Positions 22,899 through 34,599 of a stretch of DNA of 64,000 nt are shown in pieces. The notes under the pieces were generated by a model that saw only the letters and a program-made list of their open reading frames with translations, was not told the DNA's origin and made no database searches. The translations under genes were made by a program, and so were the position numbers. The DNA is from Heterohyrax brucei (taxonomy: Eukaryota; Chordata; Mammalia; Hyracoidea; Procaviidae): the NCBI GenBank assembly GCA_028571685.1, contig CM053152.1, positions 22,700,001-22,764,000 on the forward strand. Reading direction: 5' to 3'. Position 1 is the first letter of the stretch; each line of letters opens with the position of its first letter.

Positions 22899-23348
22899 AT
22901 ACCTCATTGCTAAATATCACTATGGTCACCTTCAAAGTACTCCCCTTGGGAAGCTATGCTCGAACGCCTAGTCCACCTTTCAAAGCAACTTTGGAATTCT
23001 GTGGAATGGCCATCAGAGCTGTCATCATATTACTCTTGATGTCCTGAATGTCTTAATAGTGCCTTCCTTTCAGTATTTCCTTTATCTTCAGGTAAGGAAA
23101 AAAGTCACTGGGGTCCAGATCGGTGAGTAGGGAGGGTGTTCCAATGCAGTTATTTGTTCACAGGCTAAAAACTCCCTCACAGATATCTATACAATTATGT
23201 CCATAAATGTGCCACCATGCACAATGGCCATTCCAGAAAGAGTTCCAAAATTGCTTTGAAAGGTGGACTAGGTGCTGGGTCAGTGCATAGCTTCCCAGGG
23301 GCAGTACTTCTAAGGTTACCATCATAGGGATATTCAGCAGTGAGGTAT
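22899..23348. mobile_element. Palindromic mariner-derived (MITE-like) element
   Basis: 450-bp foldback. Left arm 22899-23012 and right arm 23224-23348 are inverted copies: 'ctagtccacctttcaaagca' against its reverse complement at ~23254, and 'gggaagctatgc' against 'gcatagcttccc'. The minus strand of the left arm and loop reads like the target-facing end of a mariner transposase (KxKEILKGRHY, then ALMAIPQNS, with stops). No working enzyme is encoded. Confidence 0.75.
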
Positions 23349-25865
23349 GCAGCACTTAGAATAATTAAGTTAGTGGACTTGTCAGACCTCGTATGAAAAA
23401 ACTTCTTAAATTTCTAATTGTTTGTTGAATGCTACTGCTTCAGAAATTACCTAAAATGTCTATGATACTAAAGAAAATTTAAAATTAAACTAGAACACAT
23501 GGTTAATCAGTAGCTGATAATAATGCCTTCATTATAGAGTTTACAGCTGTTTGATCCTCTTAGCAACTTTTTAATACATATTTTAATTAGCTTTATATCT
23601 CAGGTAGCGTAAGTCTATATGTACATTTTGGAAGCACAAATAAATAACTAAATTCCCTGAGTAATCAGAGAATTAAAGGAGTACTTTATTTTACCCTCTC
23701 CAGAGTAACTTAGGTCTTTGCACTGTGGGACCAGGAACTGAGATTCTCTTATTTTACCTGCAGCTTATTTTATAATATGTAGTCAGGCACAGAACCATCA
23801 GGATGTCCGATTTCTTAACTGTTAAAGTAACTGTATCTATTTGAAAGAATCCCAGTCTTTGGGGATTCCCACCTGGAAGAAGCAGATAGAAAAGAAATCA
23901 GCATACGGTTTGTCCTTGTGGAGGTAATTCAGTCTATATACCTGCTGTTATTTATAGTGCTAAAGAAAAACAGTAACTGCTTTATTTTTCAATGAGGAAA
24001 TAAAATATTTACTATAATTACTCATCCAGCTGTATAGCACTTAAGAAAATTCTACTTTTTAGCTGCTGAGAAATTTTAAAATTCTAATGTGTAAACTATC
24101 CACCTACAGATAAGCCCTTGTTTTGTTTTAAATTATTTTTAAGTTAAAAATTCCAAAAATCCTGTAGAATATTTTCATAGCTTTGATTCCTTATCACAGT
24201 TAAGCATCTATGTAAAGGGAATAGTGTGAACATTTACTGTTTTCTTCATTTTCTTTGATCAGGGTTGTCCAAAACCTAAATGTTTAGAGAACTGTCAAAA
24301 ATTCGTGTAACAGAAAGTATTTGTTGTAACTAGATAGGATTCAAATCAGGAAGTATCAACCTAGAAACTATCAATAAGGTGCTCTGAAGAGGGGGCAGTG
24401 AAAACAGGTTACATGGATCATTGTCATGTTACTTTGTCAGAAGATGGCTTTAGGGTTCCAGGAGGACGTAGATACAGAATCACTAAGGACATGCATACAT
24501 CTTCCGTCAGACCAGGGGTTACCAAAAGAGCCCAGTGTCTCAGGCCAAACTGTCTCTTCTAAGCTGCTTACTAGGTTATTGTTTAACTTGAAGGTGACTT
24601 TAAGAAAACAGTTTAAGAATTAGAAAGACACCTAAAGACAGATGGCTTGGGTGAATCATTGCAACTCTAGACCGAGAAATCTGTATTCTGGGAGAATTAA
24701 GACAGTTTCTCATGGTAATTCCTGTTTATCTTCCTATACTTCCCTGACCCCCTTCAATATATAATATGAGATTTTAAGTATTAGAAGCCTGGTGTATGTG
24801 GTATATAGGTGTGTCAGAGAGAGAAGTGAGGGTCTGTAGATTTCATCTCATTACAGTTAGGTTTTCATATATAAGATCTGTGCAATTTTACATGCCAGTT
24901 ATATTTGAAATGTTTCATTGCTTCAGAAAGACAGGTGGCCACCTACTAGAAAATTATATGGAATCTCTTGTAAAATGCTACCAATAGGTTAGGTGCATTG
25001 AGATTACCTTAGAGGCAACGTTGGAGATTGGTAAATTGCTAACTTGAACCAGGTCCAGGGTAGACCTGTCTTACAATATATTCCACTCTTATTTTTTTAA
25101 ATTGAGTGGCTCTTTTTTGCATTGTTTGGAATTCAACAGTTTGCTTCCTTAAGGAGTTTATTAATTATTCCTATTGTAGAAGCCCGCTATGTTTAGCACT
25201 GAGTTAGTTAGCATGAGTAAACAGATAGTATGATGTTATAAGTCAAGAATTCTAAGCAGCATATCAGTAGGATATATCTGAATATGGGAAAGTCAGATAT
25301 ATTATTACTATTATAAACTTCTGTCTATACTTTTGTTCATGATTTTTTATAAAACCCTTTGCTGTAAACTTTTCAATCTTGAAATGTGTATAATTCGGTA
25401 TGAGTCTGAAATTTAATTTTATTGCCATTTTTTATAGTATATAGATTATTTAGATTAAATTCTAAATTTTAATTGGTATTGGCATCTAGTAAACATTTTT
25501 TTTAAAAAACAAACTTTGTGTCCCCAAACCAGTTACTGATCTTGGTGGTATTTGTTGAATAGTCTCAAAATAGGATCAGTGGAAAGCTGATACTGTTTTT
25601 CAGTTAAATGCATTTTTCAGGGGTAATAAAAAAATTTTAATATTTTTTAAAATGAGAAACAGATTAACAAGCTTCAGCTATGTTTTGCTGTGTATAATTC
25701 CCAAATTTTCAGATGTCTTTATATTCTCATAGCTATATTTGTTGTGCAGCAGAAGGCCATAGTTCTTATGTTTTCTTCCTGTCATTATTAACTGTGCAAC
25801 AAGTATTTTATAAGTCTGTATCAAGTCAATGGCAACAGATTTGGTTTTGGGGTTTTATATATGGT

Positions 25866-25932
25866 AAGAAGCCCACTAGGGTCTCTGTGAGTTGGAATAG
25901 ACTTGACAGCAGTGGGTTTGGTTTTTGGTTTG
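25866..25932 (+). mobile_element. AfroSINE 3' fragment, sense
   Basis: 'gtctctgtgagttggaatag' to 'gtgggtttggtttttggtt'; only the 3' third. Confidence 0.85.
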
Positions 25933-25935
25933 GTT

Positions 25936-26092
25936 AAGGAGCCCTGGTGGCACAATGGTTAAGAAATAGTTGTTTACCAAAAAGTGTGAGTAGTTCACAT
26001 CCAACATTTGCTCCTTGGAAACCTTGTGTGTTAGTTCTACTCTGTTCTATAGGAATACTGTGAGTCAAGTTGACCCAGTAGCTGTGGGTTTG
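25936..26092 (+). mobile_element. AfroSINE, sense, short form
   Basis: 'aggagccctggtggcacaat' with 'ggttaagaaa', then 'ctccttggaaaccttgtgtg', ends 'gctgtgggtttgat'. Follows directly on the fragment at 25866. Confidence 0.93.
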
Positions 26093-26102
26093 ATTACAAT
26101 GG

Positions 26103-26298
26103 TAAGGAGCCCTGATGGTGCAATGGTTAAAGCACTGCTGCTGACCAGAATGTTGGTCTGAACCCACCACCTGTTATATGGGAAAAGATGAGATAGTCTG
26201 TAAAGATTTATAGCTTTAGAAATCGAATGGAGTAGTTCTGCTGCATCCTGTAGGGTCACTGTGAGTTAGAACTGACCCACTGCAGTAGTAGGTTTTAT
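26103..26298 (+). mobile_element. AfroSINE, sense, long form
   Basis: 'aggagccctgatggtgcaat' and the long-form block 'agtctgtaaagatttatag'. Third head-to-tail copy in 430 bp. Confidence 0.9.
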
Positions 26299-26861
26299 AT
26301 ATGGTACCTAACTGTGAGGAAAATTAAATCCCACTTCTGTAACACAAGACTGTAAAGATCAGTCAAATTCAAATCACTTCTGTTCTTCCTCTGACCTTAA
26401 TTACTAGAGTGAAGTCAGACTTCAGCAGTTAAAAGGCATAGTCCTCTAGACTTTCAAGTCTCCTCAAGGCTTCGAATGCCAGCTATAACCTCAGGAGTCC
26501 CCAGGGCTCTACTCTGGTGGCTTACAAATTGAAGGGTTCTGTGTACCCCTTGCAGGATACCCAGAAGTAAGCTTGACTACCCTCACCTCAGACCTACTGG
26601 CTCCTATTGCTGCTTTGGATTTAATTATTTGTTACTGGTTTGACTACAGAACTCACAGGAAGTACTATACTTAAAATTACAGTTTTATTATAGCAAAAAG
26701 GAATCAAGTAAAGAGATACAAAAGGCAAGGTCTAGAAGGGCTCCCAACACAAAACTTTCATGCCCCCCAAATGGATACATTACCCTCCCACGTGCATAGT
26801 CTTTTACCAGCCATGAAGCCCACGGAGCTTACTTATCTAGACTCTTTTCTTAAAGAAAAAC

Positions 26862-27011
26862 CATCTGTTGCTTTCAAGTCAATTCCTACTCACAGTGGCC
26901 CAAAATGACAATGTAGAACTGGTTTCCAAGGAGAGCCTGGTAGACTTAAGCTGCTGACATTCTGATTTAGCAGCTGAAGCTCGTAACCACTGTGCCACCC
27001 GGGTTTCCTTA
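26862..27011 (-). mobile_element. AfroSINE, antisense, short form
   Basis: 'gttgctttcaagtcaattcc' to 'actgtgccacccgggtttcc'. Confidence 0.92.
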
Positions 27012-27025
27012 GCCTTTTTTACAAG

Positions 27026-27143
27026 ACCAAATCTGTTGCTGTTGAGTCAATTCTGACTCATAGCAACCCTCTAGGACGGAACTGCCCCATAGGGCTTCCA
27101 AGGAGCACCTTCGATTTGAACCGCCAATCTTTTTGTTAGTTGT
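27026..27143 (-). mobile_element. AfroSINE, antisense, tRNA-like head truncated
   Basis: 'gttgctgttgagtcaattct' to 'gaaccgccaatctttttgtt'. Confidence 0.9.
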
Positions 27144-27957
27144 GATTGATTCAACTGTGTCCCCTCCCCAGAAGCCTGCTGATACCACAGGTGAGTCTTT
27201 CTGGCATGGCCAGCCCTAAGTCAACCACTTCATTAGCATAGCGTATCAAGCCTGGAGCCTTCATAGATTGTGTAACAAAGATGCTTCTGTCACTGGGGGG
27301 AATTGTAAGATTTTAGAGGTTATCTGAGGAATCAAGGACAAAGAGTAAATCCTTAAAGTTGACTCCTCGCTGACATTTAGACTTAGTTGTTTTACTGATC
27401 TGTTTTTCTGTCAGTGATAGTCTACATTCTGGCTACTTTGACACAATCATTTTGATACCTACTTTTCGTAGCATACTAATTTGCTACCCTTATTTGAACT
27501 GATTATTTTAGACCCTTGAGGAGAGTAGAACCACAGTATTGGCCTGTAGGTTCAGCTTCCAGACAACAGCAAAGATCCCAGTTAAATTTCTGATGGATTT
27601 TCTTAGAACTAAAATAAATATTATTATTTATTTTTGATAATTATTATTATTTTTAATTATTATTTTTAATAATGATGATAGCATAAAATATGTCATAACC
27701 TTGAAAATAATCACATTCTACCAGAAGAAAAGTTTAAATGTCTTTTTTTCTGGCTATAAAAACATAATGGTAAACACTCAGAACTTTCAGTGTGCCAACA
27801 CTGTATCACTATACATATATTAATACTCAGTGTTTGCAAATGCCTTGTCAGTGTCAAAGTAGAAAATCTCGTACTCTGTTAGACGTGAAAGAAATGGAAT
27901 TTTATTGAGGAATAGTAATAGCTATATCTGTGTGACACTAAGATACAAAAAAGCAAA

Positions 27958-28097
27958 GCAATCCCACTACCTTCCAGTTTATTCCAACTCAGTGACCCTG
28001 TACACAGAGTAGAAGTACTACCCCCATAGAGTTTCAAAGGAGCACCTGATGGATTTGAACTACTGACTTTTTGGTTAGCAGCCATCAAGGTTTCCAG
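27958..28097 (-). mobile_element. AfroSINE, antisense, with internal loss
   Basis: 'ttccagtttattccaactc' to 'ggttagcagccatcaaggtt'; the block between the box-like regions is missing. Confidence 0.88.
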
Positions 28098-28204
28098 AGA
28101 TACAGAGTGCTCTGCAGTTCAAGTGGAGAGAAGGGTCTTCATGCATCAAGAACAAAAGATACGTAGAGGGGTAATGATTGTAGACAACATCAACTTGGAA
28201 ATGG

Positions 28205-28530
28205 AAATTGCCATCCAGTTGATCTGAACTCACAGTGATTAGTAGTGTAGTGGTTAAGAGCTATGACTGTTAACTAAAAGGTCGGCAATTCAAATCGGCC
28301 AGGTGCTCCTTAGAAACTGTGGGGCAGTTCTGCTGTGCCCTATATGGTTGTTAAGAGTCAAAATTGACTCGAAGGCAGTGGGTTTTTATAGGACAATAGA
28401 ACCGTCCTATGGGGTTTCCAAGCTTGTGATCTTCACGGGGGCAGACCACCACGTCTTTCTCCCTGGGAATGGCATTTTGAACTGCCAACTTTGATTAGCA
28501 GTGGGTGCTTACAGTAGTAAGTTTGAGCTC
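28205..28530 (-). mobile_element. AfroSINE, antisense, long form, interrupted by a second AfroSINE
   Basis: Outer element in two parts (28205-28238 and 28388-28530): 'gccatccagttgatctgaac' then, after the insert, 'taggacaatagaaccgtcct' and the long-form block 'ttcacgggggcagaccacca'. Confidence 0.85.
28239..28387 (+). mobile_element. AfroSINE, sense, nested inside another
   Basis: 'tagtgtagtggttaagagct', 'ggtcggcaattcaaatcgg', 'cgaaggcagtgggttttta': a complete short-form copy inserted in the opposite orientation within 28205-28530. Confidence 0.92.
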
Positions 28531-28587
28531 TGATTAACAAGATATGTGCTCTCTTTGTTTTGATACAAAAAACTCACGATAATGTAA

Positions 28588-28767
<180 letters not shown>

Positions 28768-29076
28768 TAAGTCTGGTACTTGAAACTTTTTTAAAAAAAG
28801 ACAGTCTTTCTCACAACATTAACATTTGTTTTAATTTGTAATCAGTTTGGGGATTGAAAGTAATTTTTTCTCAACTTCCTATCACCTTTAAATGGGTACT
28901 TTATGAAATTAAGTATGTATTCTTGCTTTTTTCATTAATTACATCAGTTTACCCTTTAAATGATAGCTTTACGTGGTGTTTGATGTGTGAGATTAAGCAT
29001 GGAAATGTTGTAGTTTTTGTGATAATTGAATTGTATTTTTACTTCTCTACTTACATAGAAACTGCTTCAGAGTTTT

Positions 29077-29253
29077 TTCTTGTTGGCACAGTGGTTAAAT
29101 GCTCAGCTGATAAACAAGAAATTGACAGTTTGAACACACTAGTTGCTCTGCAGGAGAATGATAAGGCCGTCAGCTTGTATGCTTATAGCCCTGGAAGCCC
29201 TGTCCTATAGGGTCACTGTGAGTTGGAATCAGCTTCATGGTAATGGGTTTCTT
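29077..29253 (+). mobile_element. AfroSINE, sense, long form
   Basis: 'ttggcacagtggttaaatgc', long-form block 'ggccgtcagcttgtatgctt', 'gggtcactgtgagttggaat'. Confidence 0.88.
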
Positions 29254-29708
29254 ATTGTTACCATTTTCTTTTCTTCTCTGCATGCTTCTCCACTTCCAGG
29301 CAGTCTAGGAATTCTTCTGAATATTTTTGAGATGATGCCTATCAATTAGTTTGTTCCACACACAAACTTCTGTGAAGCTAACACCTACAACAGAGAAGGC
29401 CTCCAGAATTTACTGTATTGCCTTCTCTGAACTGTAAGTGCTAGTTAAGACCTTGAACTAGCTACTATATAGCAAACAATGCTTATTGATTTCTTTATAG
29501 TTAACATTTCCTTTTACTGTTATTTTTGTTATGTAGTACAGGTAGCCAGAGGGTTGGAATTTGCCTCTGTCCATCTAGTGGTAGAATCATCTAATGTTCC
29601 ACTTATGTGCAAACCAAAGTTGTGTACCCTTCTGTAACTGCTGACTCAGTGTATGTACTTTTACTGGAATAGACAAGCTACTATGAAATAAAAACACATG
29701 TGCTTTAG

Positions 29709-29824
29709 AATCTCATCTCCTAATACTCAGCCCCTTACTCATTAAGCTAGAATCACAGTGGTTTTTATGTTCCTCAAACATTTCAAACATATGTCTACTT
29801 TAAGCTTTGCATCTTTCTCATCTG
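29709..29824 (+). repeat. Inverted repeat, left arm
   Basis: 116 bp whose reverse complement recurs at 30174-30290 with about four differences and one indel (96% or better by eye). Shared blocks include 'actcagccccttactcatta' and 'cagtggtttttatgttcctc'. The sequence has an L2/MIR-like flavour. Confidence 0.93.
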
Positions 29825-30173
29825 TGCTGTTATACTGTGGGAATTGCTGTTTCACACTATATCCTTGATTCAAATTCAGCTACAAATGTCTTAGGTGTGA
29901 CTGTAGAAGCTGAGGATACTTCATACTCTTATGGAACTTATATTTAATTTTCAAAGGTTTGGAAATAAAACCATACAAACAAATGAGCTTTTAGATTATA
30001 GTCCTGCAGACAAATTTAAATTGAATGATGTAATTGAGCTACCTCAGGATTTGGGAAGTAGAGTTAGACTGATAGCTATTCAAGGATGGTCTTTATGAAG
30101 CGGTACCATATGAACTGACATGTATTTTACAAAAAAAGAACCAGTCACTTAATGAACTAGAGGCAGAAAGATA

Positions 30174-30290
30174 CAGATGAGAAAGATGCAAAAGCCTAAA
30201 GTGGACATAGGTTTGAAATGTTTGAGGAACATAAAAACCACTGTGATTCTAGCTTAATGAGTAAGGGGCTGAGTATTAGGAGATGAGATT
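30174..30290 (-). repeat. Inverted repeat, right arm
   Basis: Reverse complement of 29709-29824, separated from it by 349 bp. Transcripts through both arms could fold into a ~115-bp stem. Confidence 0.93.
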
Positions 30291-30330
30291 GGAAAAGTGG
30301 TCGATAACTGGATTATGTAAGGATATAGGT

Positions 30331-30347
30331 AAAAAAAAAAAAAAAAA
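30331..30347. repeat. Poly-A run
   Basis: 17 A followed by A-rich GAAA units. Confidence 0.9.
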
Positions 30348-30359
30348 GAAAGAAAATTT

Positions 30360-30868
30360 AATTGTAATGGAGAACAACTAGATGGTGCCTGGCTACCACC
30401 AGTGGGATTCCCTTACAGAAAACTCAACAGAGCCCCTGTTGGAGCAGGAGAGATGTAGGGTATAGAATTTGAACTGAAGTAAAAGATTAGACTTCATGGT
30501 CTGACTGACTACAGGGTCCCTAGAAGACATGGCCCTGAACGCTCTGTTAGCCCAGAAACTGAAACTATTCCAGAAGCTAATTCCTCGAACAGAGATTGAA
30601 CTAGTCTGTAAGACATAAAATGATACTGGTGAAAAGTGTGCTTCTTGGCTTAAATAAATAAACTAATTGGGCAGCTCATGTCTGGAGGTGAGTTGAGAAG
30701 AAAGAAGGGAACAGGAGTTGGTCGAATGGACAAGGAATGGATTAGAATGGAGGGGAGGAGTGTGCTGTTATACGGTGGGAAGAGCAGCTAGGGTCACACA
30801 ACTAAGTGTGTATAAGTTTGTGTGAAAAACTGACTCAAATTGTAAACTTCCACTTAAAACACTATTTT
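30360..30868 (+). repeat. LINE 3'-tail family X, sense
   Basis: 'gacttcatggtctgactgac', 'acatggccctgaacg', 'tgtgctgttatacggtggga', ending 'tgtaaacttccacttaaaac'. It is the reverse complement, in order, of the blocks at 35764-36480. No open frame. Confidence 0.6.
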
Positions 30869-30869
30869 A

Positions 30870-31245
30870 AAAAAAGCAAATTAAAAATAGGTGTGTCATT
30901 TGACACAACAGCCTTACACTAGATGGTGCCCAATGGAAATAAAACCACTAGTGTATAAAGATGAGAAGGAAAATGTAGTTGTATCCGGAGGTTCAGCTTT
31001 CATCCGAAGATTAGATAGACCCATAGAACAAAACAAGACTAAAGAACCACATCAAGCCAATGGCAGGGATTACAAGGCAGGAGAATACAAGAAAGCTGGT
31101 CATAGGGAACCCAAGGTTGCAAAGGGAGAATGTCGGTGTTTTGGAGTCGGTAACCAGTGTCACAAAACAGCGCATGTACTAATTATTTAATGAGAAGCTA
31201 GTTTGTGTTGTAAAACTTCATCTGAAGTACAGTACTAAAAATAAA
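30870..31245 (+). repeat. LINE 3'-tail family X, second sense copy
   Basis: Related ending ('tgtaaaacttcatctgaagt') after 'ccaatggcagggattacaag' and 'aaccagtgtcacaaaacag'. A 99-codon open frame here (30891-31190) is accidental. Confidence 0.45.
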
Positions 31246-31761
31246 TATTCTAATGGGGGATGTAAGGATGGGAAATGTGAAGGGATGTAAGTGAATACTG
31301 ACTGTATTTGCTATGATCTCCAAAAGGAAGTGTCAAGTAGGTAGTTGTTTTAAGAGTGTAGAACTCAGTGCTGAGATTAGAGAAAGAGAAACAAATTGGA
31401 GCATCATTATTAGAATGTAAATGGTACTTAACGCCTTGGGACTAGACTGGAGATTTCGTAAGGACATCTTAAGTAGTGTAGGAAGAGAATAGAAGAGGTC
31501 TCACTCAGAACTGAGGCCTGGGTTATACTAATTAAGGTTTAATGAAGGATAAGGACATAGGCAGCCAAAGAGACAAGAAAGAGAGGCTATCATAGTGGGA
31601 GAACATCCAAGTGCATATGGTATGACACTGTACTGTCTTCAAAGGACTAATGTAAGATTAAATGAGATAATGTGAGTAAAAAGCATACAATAAAAGCTGA
31701 ATAACTTTTATAACCTTTCTCTTAATTGACGCATGTAAGTCCAACTTTTAACACATTAATC

Positions 31762-31905
31762 TGTGCTTAAGAGTACAGCTGCTAACCAAAACTCAGCAGT
31801 TCAAATCTATCATCTGCTCCTTGGAAACACTGTAAGGCATTTCTGCTCTGTCCTATAGGATCATGGAATCAGAATTGACTTGACATCAACAGATTTTAGT
31901 TTGTG
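31762..31905 (+). mobile_element. AfroSINE, sense, short form
   Basis: 'tgcttaagagtacagctgct', 'agcagttcaaatctatcatc', 'ctctgtcctataggatcat'. The 5' few bases are missing. Confidence 0.88.
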
Positions 31906-32264
31906 TTTTGTTTTATTCAGTTGATATATTTTATTCATATGTTTTTCTTTCTTATTTTGTTTCATGTGGCTGTCATTCTTTGTTAGTTCTTACCTAATTG
32001 TCCTCTTATTCACTTCATTCTAGTGGAGGTGTTTTCAGAGCATTCTTTTCACATTCTACAACCTGTGCATCCTTGCGGGGCCTGTAGTTCATTGCGTGAT
32101 AGTAATTTGGTGGAAGGTGATGGAGAGTGCATAGCTAATTTTTTATATATGTACTTTTTCTCTCTTTCAGATACAAATTTGAAATGTCCTCTGGACACAT
32201 TTTACAATTTACCCTTCGTTTTATAAAGCCTCACTTAATTAAGCCCAAGATCACTATTACTATT

Positions 32265-32420
32265 TTTTAATTTGGGAACTGACACATATTCAGAGCTCAT
32301 TATATACCCAGGCATTAGTCTAGCACTTAGTCTTCATATTAGCACTGTCTAGAAGATGACAGGCTCAGTTTACAGAGGAAACTGAGCTGGTAAAGAATTA
32401 AGAAACCTCCTCAAAGTCGT
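32265..32420 (+). mobile_element. MIR-like fragment, sense
   Basis: 'tttacagaggaaactgagct' inside a tRNA-SINE core context ('aagaaacctcctcaaagtcg') is characteristic of MIR. Confidence 0.7.
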
Positions 32421-32423
32421 ATA

Positions 32424-32579
32424 AACCCACTGCCATCTAGTCAGATCCAACTCATAGTGACCCTAGAGGTCAGAGTAGAATTGCCCCATAGTTTCCAAGG
32501 AGCGCCTGGCAGATTTGAACTGCCGATGTTTTGGTTAGCAGACATAGCACTTGAATCCTCAATGCCAGCAGGGTTTCCC
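32424..32579 (-). mobile_element. AfroSINE, antisense, short form
   Basis: 'aaacccactgccatctagtc' to 'atgccagcagggtttccc'. Confidence 0.93.
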
Positions 32580-33474
32580 CAAAGTTATACAGTTAATCGA
32601 TAATTAGGTCAAATCTGACTCATAGCTCCCCAGCTTCTGCTGTTTCATGCTACCTTGTTGATGTGTTGTTTTCGTTTTCTAAATGTTATTGTAAGTGAAT
32701 TCTGTCTTAAATGATCATCTCAAAATATTTGTGCTTGTCCTAAATTAACCAAAAAGACACTTTGAAATACTAAGACTTCACCACTGCTTATTATCTAGTG
32801 TATTTTCTTAGAAGTTCATTTGTTTTTTTTGTTACTTAGATTTTAAATTGCTGCTAAGTAAGCACTATCTGCAGATGGTCTAAGTAGGTGATGTTTGCTA
32901 AAGTTCTGCCTTATTTAATATTTTATTTTCATATTATGTTGTATGTAAGAATGATACCTAAAGTAAACTACAAAAAGTTGCTGTTGCCATGACTTAAAAA
33001 AGCAGCATGTGTTTTGTCAAAATTTCTGAACAGTTATTCTGGAACTTGCTATCTACTCTTGAGGAGATGAAGCAGTTCTTATGTTAATATTTTAAAACCT
33101 CTGTAAGATGTTTAAATAAAAGGAACTAACCAGTAAAGATAAACAATAAAATGTTCTGATTTTGTTAGGTTTATTTACATTTTGCTGCTATTATTACTAC
33201 AGTTACAAACTTCCCTTGAGGAGGCCTAAATTACTAATCTAAGAATTAGTCACCATACTAGAGAAGTAGAGTACATTCTCTACAAAAATCTGACCAAAGT
33301 AGTGAAACCATAGTTGCCTGATGTATTTTAGTATTATTAAAAAGCATTTTCAGTAGGAAACTTCATAAATTTCAGCTGCTGGTAGCAATGAAAATAGGTA
33401 TACATATTCTGGATTTATAATACTGGAACTATTTTTCAAATAGTGGACCAAATGTCTTTTGTCTTGCTAACTCT

Positions 33475-33755
33475 TTTACTCATAGGTGTCAGTTTAAACA
33501 CCTTATTCTTCAGGACACCTTCTCTGACTTCTTAAACTAAATTGAATCTACTGTGTTTTCGTAGACCTGTGTAATCCACTATCATAATGTGAGCCGCTCT
33601 TGGTTGTAATTTTTTATTGTCTGACTTTCTCTAGTAGACTGAAAGCTCTTCAGAAGAAGTGATGTTACCTCAGTCACTGTTGATTGAATATACTGAGTAC
33701 AGTGTATTGGGTGCACTGTAGGTGTTTATTGAATCCCTACTGAGTTAAAATGACT
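33475..33755 (+). mobile_element. L2-like 3' end, sense
   Basis: 'aggacaccttctctgactt', 'agactgaaagctcttc' and 'gtgtttattgaatccctac' follow the order of the mammalian L2 3' end. Confidence 0.65.
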
Positions 33756-34117
33756 AGGTTTGAGGAAATCTTTTTAGGGTAGAGCAAACAATTGAGCATA
33801 CTTGTTAATCTGGTAAGTTTTAATAGCAAAATGAAAACTATTTCTTCATCACTGTGAACAAACTGGAATAAAATTCAGAGTGCGTGTTGCTCTTACAGAT
33901 GAAATTACTTTTTCCGTTTTGCCTCTTTATAGCTGCTGGAAGTGCATTTGCATGTGAAATTGGGCTTGTTTTTTTCTTTGTCTGAGAGCAGCAGTGGAAG
34001 ACAGGCAGTGGAACCCTGTGGACAGAAACACGAACAGACATATTTTCTCACGTCTATTTATATTTAAACTAGCGATCAAGAGTTAGTTGACCCTCTCCCA
34101 CAGATACTGTTATCAGC

Positions 34118-34272
34118 AGGGTTTAGTGATCAAGTACTATGTCTGTTAACCAAAAGGTCAGCAGTTTAGATGCTCCAGGAATCTCCTTGGAAACTCTATG
34201 AAACAGTTTTACTCTGTCCTGTAGGATTGCCATATGTTGGCAGTGGGTTTGAGTTCGGTTTTGGTTTGGTTA
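34118..34272 (+). mobile_element. AfroSINE, sense, short form
   Basis: 'ctgttaaccaaaaggtcagc', 'ctccttggaaactctatgaa', 'ttggcagtgggtttgagttc'. Confidence 0.88.
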
Positions 34273-34527
34273 TCAATGGTGGCAGCTGACCAAGGGTAAA
34301 CAATAAACAGGCTAGGGAATATTGCTTCATTTTATAACTGTCTAAGCAAATGGAAGTTATAAACTTTGATGCCCAAGGTTCCAAGGGAATTTTTTCCATG
34401 GTACCTCATGGCATTTTACTGTTGATTTCTTCAAAACAATAAGGTATGCAGTTTTCATAACAAATAAACTGACTAGTGAATAATATTTAAATAATACTAT
34501 GTAAGAATTGTTTAATGCTGTCTAGCT

Positions 34528-34599
34528 CTTTCAGTATTGTTCAGTGGTCTTTCAGTATTGTTCGGTGGTCTTTCAGTATTGTTCGGTGGTCTTTCAGTG
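34528..34599. repeat. 21-bp minisatellite, ~3.4 units
   Basis: Unit 'ctttcagtattgttcggtgg' plus t, at 34528, 34549 and 34570, with a partial fourth. Units 2 and 3 are identical; unit 1 differs by one base. Confidence 0.95.

Larger units (their letters stand above)
26640..27380 (-). mobile_element. ERVL-like LTR, antisense, with nested AfroSINEs
   Basis: 'cagaactcacaggaagtact', 'cagttttattatagcaaaa' with 'aggaatcaag', and beyond the SINEs 'cattagcatag' and 'aagatgcttctgtcac' recall a common antisense ERVL-type LTR. Two AfroSINEs (26862, 27026) interrupt it. The exact family is unresolved; no viral genes. Confidence 0.5.

Noticed and set aside
30891..31190. 99-codon open frame with Lys-rich end
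   Set aside because: It lies inside a LINE 3'-tail copy; no domain recognised, no splice signals, and part of a repeated sequence.
34528..34599. CRISPR-like direct repeats
   Set aside because: Units are contiguous with no spacers and the genome is mammalian; a minisatellite.
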